From UBA4716 sp036310525 (lineage in GTDB: Bacteria > Bacillota > Clostridia > UBA1381): a stretch of DNA of 11,858 nucleotides. Position 1 is the first letter of the stretch. Each line of letters starts with the position of its first letter. Both the position numbers and the translations under genes were made by a program. Positions 6,812 to 11,858 of the stretch are shown here, piece after piece. Under the pieces are notes generated by a model. That model saw only the letters and a program-made list of their open reading frames with translations, searched no databases and had not been told where the DNA came from. Location of the stretch: positions 1 to 11,858 of the forward strand of contig JAXJRQ010000071.1 of the NCBI GenBank assembly GCA_036310525.1. Direction: 5' to 3'.

Positions 6812-9091
6812 TTAACCCTTTTTAATAATTTCGTGCCATTCTTTACTCTTTTCGAGGTCAAACGGAATATTTCCGCTTATATAATGGTTATATCCGCCGT
6901 CCCATCTTATCATAATAAGACGTTTTTCAGAATAATCTGCGTGAATTTCACCAAGTTTAACACGTGTATTTTCAGCAATATTATAATCGCCCTCAAGCAG
7001 TATTTCACCCGTTTCGCCATCGCTTACACTGAAATGACCGTTCTGTTTCATGAGCGTATCGTTAACAGCATACAGTGGTAGCTTCATATCATTATTCTCA
7101 CCGCAGATAATACAGAATGGTGCCTGACAACGCTTAATATAATCATATGCAAGCTTTTTGTCGTAATAATAGTCCACTACAGCGTCCGAGAACTGCGGCC
7201 ATCCGTCGATAAGATTCCACCAGATTATACCGCCCGGTTGTTGGGGCATAATTCTTACACGTTCAATAAAATATTTTACAGCCTCTGCCTGTGAAATCTG
7301 TGATGCAAGACAAAATTCATCAAGATTATCAAGTGTTTCATCAAACATCTGCTTAATCTGGTTTACCATCAGCATCATACGTGAAGGATCGCCGTTCTGA
7401 TCCGCAGAATGTAAAATCCACTGCTTATTATCTGCACTACACGGCCACCAGTATTCTTCATCAATAAATTTCTTTATTGACTCAACAGACGGCGAACCGT
7501 GATAACCCGTTTCACTTACAAAGCTTGCCTTTGACTCTGAATAAAATCTGCTCTTGTAATAGTCACGAGGACCCCACATATGGTCCTCGGGCATGAGGTC
7601 GTAACGCTGTGTTTTAAACACCTCCTCCGAAACATACGGAGAGCTTTTGAGATACGGTCTGCCCATGTCATGTGACGCAACTATCATCGGTAAAATCTCA
7701 CGTGTTACCTTATTTGTCCTTTCATGATTTATTCCAAGAACTCCGACACCAAAATCACGCTGAATTATATCACATTCGTTATCACCGCACCACAGAATAA
7801 TTGACGGATGATGGCGAAGCATTTTAACAACAGTTGTAGCTTCATCGGTTATCTTTTTGTAGAATTCTTCTGTTTTGGGATAATTAAAGCATCCCATTCC
7901 GAAGTCCTGCCATACCATTATGCCGTTTTCATCACAGAAATCAAAGAAGCACTGGTCTTCATACACATTTCCGCCCCAGCAACGCAAAATATTGCATCCG
8001 ATGTCTTTAACCAGTTCAAGCGCTTTTGCATAGCGTTCACGGTCACGGCTGTGATATGCATCCATCGGCACCCAGTTCGAGCCTTTACATACTATATCAA
8101 CATTATTAATAACAAATTTGAAGCAGTTTTCCTCACAGTCAATTGTATCCTTCGCAACCAGTCTGACTGTTCTTATACCGACATTCATCGTTTCCTCTGC
8201 TATTACGGTATCATCACTAAAAAGCTTTACTGTTGTTTTGTACAGATTCGGCTCACCATAACCATACGGCCACCACAGCTTCGGATTTTTCACGGTTATT
8301 GCGCCCATATTACCCGACTTGAATTTTATAGGAATTTCTTTTGCAAAGCTACTGTCACCGCACTCACCGTAAACGCTCATACGAAGGTTTTTATTACAAT
8401 ATTTATGCGGTAGTTTTACATCAAAAATCATACGAAGGTCCGCAGTATCACCGACTACAGACTTAGTCGCAAAAAACAGCTGTGAAAATCTGCATTTGGG
8501 ACATACTTCAAGACTTACACCTCTCCAGATACCTGCACTTATTGCACGTGGCATAATATCCCAGCCATAACTATGCGCCGCTTTACGTATTTGTGTTGAC
8601 ATATCATATGTATGCCATTCAGCACTTGCCGCAAAAGCAGTAGTCTCCATATCCTGTTCCGCAAGAAGTGCCGACTTGATTTTTACATGCAGCGTGTTTT
8701 TCTCCAAAAGCTTGTCCGTTACATTGAATTTATTTGGCAAAAACATGTTATCAGATTTACCAATAAGCTCACCATTAAGAAAATATTCAGCTATACAGTC
8801 AACCGCCTCAAAGTTCAGGAAAATCTCTTCTTCATTACTTGCACAAACACCATCAAATTCTGTTTCGTACCACCATTCATAGGTTTCGTATTTCTCGGCA
8901 AGAAGAATATTTTCACCCTTAAATAAATCCTCAGGCAATATTCCTGCCGCCGATAGGTCAAGCTCAACGTTTCCGGGAACAGTACATGGAATATGTGAAA
9001 TATCATTTGTCAGTTGCGACGGATGATTAATTTCATATTCGTCTGTTTCGTAATAATAAAGCTTCCATTTTCCATTCAAATCAATTTTCAT
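6812..9091 (-). CDS. Glycoside hydrolase family 2, beta-mannosidase-like, intracellular
   Basis: A retaining exo-acting glycosidase of 759 residues that would remove a terminal beta-linked sugar, most likely mannose. It has the GH2 order: an N-terminal sugar-binding-like domain (about 1-190), an immunoglobulin-like domain (about 195-310), a TIM barrel (about 315-610) and a short C-terminal part. The acid/base Glu is E439 in HPSIILWCGDNE, which is mannosidase-like. The likely nucleophile is E527 in FVSETG. GGIIWWNLIDGWP (about 620-632) is also typical of this branch. There is no signal peptide, so it acts on imported oligosaccharides. It is shorter than many beta-mannosidases, which often exceed 800 residues. 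The ATG at 9091 is chosen because AAGGA lies about 10 nt upstream; the in-frame TTG at 9112 precedes that site. It is the last gene after ROK and SIS, 21 nt past the SIS stop. Substrate could differ from mannoside. Confidence 0.88.
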   Translation of the reverse strand: MKIDLNGKWKLYYYETDEYEINHPSQLTNDISHIPCTVPGNVELDLSAAGILPEDLFKGENILLAEKYETYEWWYETEFDGVCASNEEEIFLNFEAVDCIAEYFLNGELIGKSDNMFLPNKFNVTDKLLEKNTLHVKIKSALLAEQDMETTAFAASAEWHTYDMSTQIRKAAHSYGWDIMPRAISAGIWRGVSLEVCPKCRFSQLFFATKSVVGDTADLRMIFDVKLPHKYCNKNLRMSVYGECGDSSFAKEIPIKFKSGNMGAITVKNPKLWWPYGYGEPNLYKTTVKLFSDDTVIAEETMNVGIRTVRLVAKDTIDCEENCFKFVINNVDIVCKGSNWVPMDAYHSRDRERYAKALELVKDIGCNILRCWGGNVYEDQCFFDFCDENGIMVWQDFGMGCFNYPKTEEFYKKITDEATTVVKMLRHHPSIILWCGDNECDIIQRDFGVGVLGINHERTNKVTREILPMIVASHDMGRPYLKSSPYVSEEVFKTQRYDLMPEDHMWGPRDYYKSRFYSESKASFVSETGYHGSPSVESIKKFIDEEYWWPCSADNKQWILHSADQNGDPSRMMLMVNQIKQMFDETLDNLDEFCLASQISQAEAVKYFIERVRIMPQQPGGIIWWNLIDGWPQFSDAVVDYYYDKKLAYDYIKRCQAPFCIICGENNDMKLPLYAVNDTLMKQNGHFSVSDGETGEILLEGDYNIAENTRVKLGEIHADYSEKRLIMIRWDGGYNHYISGNIPFDLEKSKEWHEIIKKG

Positions 9092-9112
9092 ATTTAAACT
9101 GTCCTTTCGCAA

Positions 9113-9736
9113 TTATTCGCCAAACACCATGCGCTCAAGCTCTGCGCACAAATAATGATATATCGGCAAATGAAGTTCCTGTACCTTGTACGTTTCTTCC
9201 TCAGGTGCATGAACTACAGCATCCGCATAATCATCCATTTTGCATGCCTTTTTACCGCAAAGCCCTGCAACACGGATATTTTTTGCTTTCGCTGTAACCA
9301 TTGCAGTAATAACATTTTTTGAATTTCCCGAAGTCGAAAGTCCGATTAGTAAGTCATTTTCTGACGCCAGAGTCCATACCTGCTGTGCATACACAAGCTC
9401 AGGGTCAACGTCGTTTGCAAATGCTGAGATTACGCCGCTGTGGCTTGTGAGCGAAACAGCCGGTATTCCGTACTGCAGTTTTTCAGCATAATTCATGTAA
9501 TCTTCTTCTGATACGCTTTTAAATTTCAGTGTATCAGCTTCATTCATTTTTCTTTTGCTCATAAAGCCTTTGAGAAGTTCACCGGCAATATGGTCACAGT
9601 CTGCGCAACTTCCGCCGTTTCCGCAAAGAAGAATTTTTCCACCGCTTTTATATGTTTCATGCATCATATTAAGTAGCTTTTCTATACTATCCCTGCATTC
9701 CTCCAAAGCAGGATAACGTTTAATAAGTTCATTCAT
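9113..9736 (-). CDS. SIS-domain phosphosugar isomerase, GmhA-like
   Basis: A cytoplasmic 207-residue SIS protein related to sedoheptulose-7-phosphate isomerase (GmhA). The phosphosugar-binding motifs are CGNGGSCADCDH (38-49) and STSGNS (134-139). Residues in the place of the GmhA active site are present: H49 and E53 in HIAGEL, and Q186 and H194 in QELHLPIYH, with the same Q-to-H spacing of 8 as E. coli GmhA. Compared with E. coli GmhA from memory, there are about 25 extra residues between the first helix and the next strand (about 60-90). GGAAG-type ribosome binding sequence lies 8 nt before the ATG at 9736, within the end of the ROK gene, which stops 5 nt upstream. No other heptose-pathway genes are nearby, so the substrate is more likely a phosphosugar made by the ROK kinase. 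Confidence 0.88.
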   Translation of the reverse strand: MNELIKRYPALEECRDSIEKLLNMMHETYKSGGKILLCGNGGSCADCDHIAGELLKGFMSKRKMNEADTLKFKSVSEEDYMNYAEKLQYGIPAVSLTSHSGVISAFANDVDPELVYAQQVWTLASENDLLIGLSTSGNSKNVITAMVTAKAKNIRVAGLCGKKACKMDDYADAVVHAPEEETYKVQELHLPIYHYLCAELERMVFGE

Positions 9737-9741
9737 CGTTA

Positions 9742-10680
9742 TTACTTCCTTTCCTCTGCCAAAGCAGTATATCCGATTGCCAATGCGGCATAATCGCCTA
9801 TTTCATCACCAAGCTTAGCGGGTAATATTTCACATACCTTTCTTGATGCTTCAAGCGTTTCTTTATTGATTACTTTATACATTTCTTCGGTAAGCAAATC
9901 GTGGCTTCTTTCAAATACGCTTCCGAGAACTATTCTTTCGGGATTTAAAATATCAATTATAACCGATAATCCAAATCCAAGCATGCGTCCGCATTCACGA
10001 TAAACATCCTTTGCATCTTCTTCGCCGTTATGCGCAAAATCAGCAATTAGCTTTGCCGTTACATTTGAAAGCTCATCATAGCTTTTACAATACGACACGC
10101 TTTTCCCCATCTGCAATTGTTCGGTTGCCTTTATTTTTCCGAGTGCAGCAATCCCGGCACCACTGCAAAACCCTTCAAATGAACCTGCTTTCCCATAGCC
10201 CACGGGGCCATGGTCAGAAAGTCTTATATGACCTGCTTCACCTGCCATGTCATTTGTACCGCTATAGAGCTTTCCGTCGATTATTATCCCTGCTCCAAGT
10301 CCTGTTCCGAACGTGAAAAAGACCATATTTTTACTGCCTTTTCCGGCACCGAATTTCCATTCAGCCACTGCGCATGCATTTGCATCATTTTGCAGCATCA
10401 CGGGGACATTAAACCGTTCTTTAATCATTCTGACAACCTCTACATTGTCCCATCCCGGCAAATTCGGCGGAGACATTATAACTCCTCTTTTTGAATCAAG
10501 CGGACCACCGCAGCTTATTCCGACTGCTTCTATTCTATCACACTCCTCCATTACTTTCATAACAGTATCAAGTGTACTTTTCCAGTCGGATGTTTTGAAT
10601 GCTTCACGACGGACAACTTTTTCATTTTCGCCAAAAATTACGGCTGTTTTTGTACCGCCGATGTCTATACCAATTATCAT
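9742..10680 (-). CDS. ROK family sugar kinase lacking the usual zinc cysteines
   Basis: A cytoplasmic kinase of 312 residues that would transfer phosphate from ATP to a free hexose or related sugar. The N-terminal phosphate-binding motif DIGGTKT is at 6-12. The sugar-contacting PPNLPGW is at 71-77, the catalytic Asp is D99 in QNDAN, GTGLGAG is at 125-131 and EAGH is at 148-151. There is no N-terminal helix-turn-helix, so it is a kinase and not a ROK repressor. The usual CxCGxxGCxE zinc motif reads VGYGKAGSFE (160-169): the glycines and final Glu are kept but all three Cys are replaced. ATG at 10680 has AGGTGG 7 nt upstream. It is first in the ROK/SIS/GH2 operon and divergent from the AraC-type regulator. 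The likely substrate is the sugar released by the GH2 enzyme; mannose, glucose or an N-acetylhexosamine cannot be told apart here. Confidence 0.9.
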   Translation of the reverse strand: MIIGIDIGGTKTAVIFGENEKVVRREAFKTSDWKSTLDTVMKVMEECDRIEAVGISCGGPLDSKRGVIMSPPNLPGWDNVEVVRMIKERFNVPVMLQNDANACAVAEWKFGAGKGSKNMVFFTFGTGLGAGIIIDGKLYSGTNDMAGEAGHIRLSDHGPVGYGKAGSFEGFCSGAGIAALGKIKATEQLQMGKSVSYCKSYDELSNVTAKLIADFAHNGEEDAKDVYRECGRMLGFGLSVIIDILNPERIVLGSVFERSHDLLTEEMYKVINKETLEASRKVCEILPAKLGDEIGDYAALAIGYTALAEERK

Positions 10681-10825
10681 CAGATCACCACCTTAACTGA
10701 ATAATAACAGATATATCCGTTTCATTCTACCGAAAAATATACTTTTAGTTATCATTTTTTTGTTTTTTATGAAAAATTATTGATTTTTGAAAAATAATAT
10801 ATTAAAATAACAATGAGGTGTTTTT
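10681..10825. promoter_or_regulatory. Divergent control region between the ROK operon and the AraC-type regulator
   Basis: 145 nt of AT-rich sequence between divergent starts. It contains an imperfect 16-bp palindrome (10706-10721, AAC-n-GATATATC-n-GTT), placed 26 nt upstream of the ROK ATG. It also contains a 13-bp ATTTTT-G-AAAAAT dyad (10783-10795). A possible leftward -10 (TAGAAT, 10729-10724) has no good -35. A rightward TTGATT-N17-TAAAAT (10780-10808) would start transcription inside the regulator's ribosome binding site, so it is doubtful. The region should hold the AraC-type regulator's binding sites, but I cannot place them. Confidence 0.45.
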
Positions 10826-11644
10826 ATGAAAAATATTGATTTTTATAAGCTTTCCGCTGATGAAATGATTGAAAACAAAAAAATTTCGGTTATTAAAAAA
10901 ACAGTATGCGAAAATTTTAAAATGCACTGGCATGATTTTTTTGAGATTGAGATAATTATTGACGGAAGTGCTTCACAAATTCTAAACGGTAAAAAATATG
11001 ATTTAAAGCGCGGATATGTTTATCTTCTGACCACCTCTGATTTTCACGAAATGCTTATAGATTCCCCGATTAAATCGTATAATATAATGTTTGATGAGTC
11101 TATCCTATCAGAAGGACTTGTGGATAAAATAATGAACATAAAAGATAACCTGATTTGCATTTTGGAAGGTGAAGAGCTCGATAAAATCATTCACCTTGCA
11201 GAGTTGTTACGGCTTGAAAATAAGTATGATGAAGAATATATAAATAATTTGCTTGACTGTATGGTAATGCTTATTTTAAAGCATATAAAAATTGCTGACA
11301 AAAAAACAAATAAGGCAAAAAACTCCTCAAAGGTTCTGATGCACAAGGCATCTCTGTATATGAGAATGCATTTTCGGGATAATTTGTCGCTTGATGATAT
11401 AGCGTCTTATGTTAATCTTAACAGCAGTTATTTCTGTAAGATTTTTCATTCAGAAATGGGAACAAGTCCAAAACAGTATCTTTCTGCGCTTCGGCTTGAA
11501 TACGCAAAAAAGCTGCTTTCAATCACCGATTTGCCGGTGATTGAAATTTGCTTTGCATGCGGATATAATTCGCTGTCCAATTTTTTGAAGGCTTTTAAGC
11601 AAAAATATGGTTTTTCACCAAAATGCATCAGAAGCAGAGAATAA
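10826..11644 (+). CDS. AraC-family transcriptional regulator
   Basis: A 272-residue cytoplasmic regulator. The N-terminal half (about 15-110) looks like the cupin-type sensor domain of AraC proteins, with MHWHDFFEIEIIIDG (33-47) as the typical entry motif. The C-terminal ~100 residues carry two helix-turn-helix units (about 188-209 and 236-258) and the family signature ending GYNSLSNFLKAFKQKYGFSPK. GAGGTG (10815-10820) lies 5 nt before the ATG at 10826. It is divergent from the ROK/SIS/GH2 operon, so it most likely activates that operon in response to a sugar or oligosaccharide; this is inference from position. No clear terminator follows; the repeat region begins about 35 nt after the stop. 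Confidence 0.92.
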   Translation: MKNIDFYKLSADEMIENKKISVIKKTVCENFKMHWHDFFEIEIIIDGSASQILNGKKYDLKRGYVYLLTTSDFHEMLIDSPIKSYNIMFDESILSEGLVDKIMNIKDNLICILEGEELDKIIHLAELLRLENKYDEEYINNLLDCMVMLILKHIKIADKKTNKAKNSSKVLMHKASLYMRMHFRDNLSLDDIASYVNLNSSYFCKIFHSEMGTSPKQYLSALRLEYAKKLLSITDLPVIEICFACGYNSLSNFLKAFKQKYGFSPKCIRSRE

Positions 11645-11678
11645 ATTGTAATTTATGGGTAGCGTAAATAATTATCAC

Positions 11679-11753
11679 GCCGTAGGGACAGGCGTCCTCG
11701 ACTGTCCGTTTACGGTTAATTTCACACGGACCGTCCGGAGGCCGGTCCCTACA
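11679..11753. repeat. Paired-hairpin intergenic repeat, copy A
   Basis: The ends form an inverted pair, GTAGGGAC (11682-11689) and GTCCCTAC (11745-11752). Inside are two GC-rich hairpins: GGACAG/CTGTCC (11686-11691 with 11702-11707) and GGACCG/CGGTCC (11728-11733 with 11743-11748). It has the same plan as copy B. GC content is far above the surroundings. I recall similar GTAGGG...CCCTAC elements as scattered intergenic repeats in some bacterial genomes; this was not checked. Confidence 0.75.
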
Positions 11754-11786
11754 AATATAATTGTTTGCAACTGTATACAACTTATC

Positions 11787-11856
11787 GCCGTAGGGGACGA
11801 TGCCCACATCGTCCCGTTGCATATTCACGGGCGGATGTAGGCATCCGCCCCTACAA
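11787..11856. repeat. Paired-hairpin intergenic repeat, copy B
   Basis: The ends are GTAGGGG (11790-11796) and CCCCTAC (11848-11854). Inside are two perfect 9-bp hairpins with 4-nt loops: GGGACGATG/CATCGTCCC (11794-11802 with 11807-11815) and GGGCGGATG/CATCCGCCC (11829-11837 with 11842-11850). Both copies start with GCCGTAGGG and share CCGTT and TTCAC in the spacer, so they are diverged relatives. The stems differ in sequence between copies but keep pairing. More copies may follow beyond the right edge. Confidence 0.8.
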
Positions 11857-11858
11857 TA

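Noticed and set aside
7808..8413. Rightward open frame of 201 codons
   Set aside because: Antisense to the GH2 gene, with no ribosome binding site or recognisable domain.
10780..10808. TTGATT-N17-TAAAAT as promoter of the AraC-type gene
   Set aside because: The start would fall near 10815, inside the ribosome binding site, leaving almost no leader.
11628..11840. Opposing open frames of 61 and 66 codons
   Set aside because: Both run through the paired-hairpin repeats. Their residues derive from the repeat sequence, and one overlaps the end of the AraC-type gene.
11679..11856. CRISPR array
   Set aside because: Only two diverged, palindromic units with no short identical repeats and no regular spacers; no cas genes in the window.

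Overview
The window looks like a low-GC, AT-rich chromosomal segment from a Gram-positive Clostridia-type bacterium, probably gut or anaerobic. Evidence for this is the strong purine-rich ribosome binding sites, sigma-A-type TTGAAA-N17-TATAAT promoters, an SLH-domain secreted protein, and a PucR/CdaR-type regulator. GC-rich paired-hairpin intergenic repeats stand out against the AT-rich background. I cannot fix the family or genus.

Layout. 1-75 is the start of an unidentified leftward gene with a consensus promoter. 197-656 is a compact rightward unit. It has a near-consensus promoter, about 120 nt of strongly self-complementary sequence starting at the predicted transcription start, a textbook intrinsic terminator, a 44-codon gene with its own Shine-Dalgarno, and a shared bidirectional terminator. 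652-3073 holds two leftward genes: a membrane-anchored PDZ/S41 carboxy-terminal processing protease and a PucR/CdaR-type regulator, separated by a terminator. 3210-6709 is a three-gene leftward operon (SLH + glucosaminidase-type cell-wall hydrolase, then an ABC-F ATPase, then D-aminoacyl-tRNA deacylase dtd), tightly packed with a 3-nt gap and a 4-nt overlap. 6812-10680 is a leftward sugar operon (ROK kinase, then a GmhA-like SIS isomerase, then an intracellular GH2 beta-mannosidase-like enzyme). It is divergent from an AraC-type regulator at 10826-11644. 11679-11856 contains two diverged copies of a paired-hairpin intergenic repeat.

How the genes fit together. The ROK/SIS/GH2 set and its divergent AraC regulator look like an inducible cytoplasmic module. 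The GH2 enzyme would release a sugar from an imported beta-mannoside or similar oligosaccharide, the ROK protein would phosphorylate it, and the SIS protein would rearrange a phosphosugar. No transporter is in the window. The ROK protein lacks three of the four usual zinc ligands and the SIS protein carries an insertion relative to E. coli GmhA, so the exact substrates are open. The least explained element is the structured RNA/small-protein unit at 197-656.
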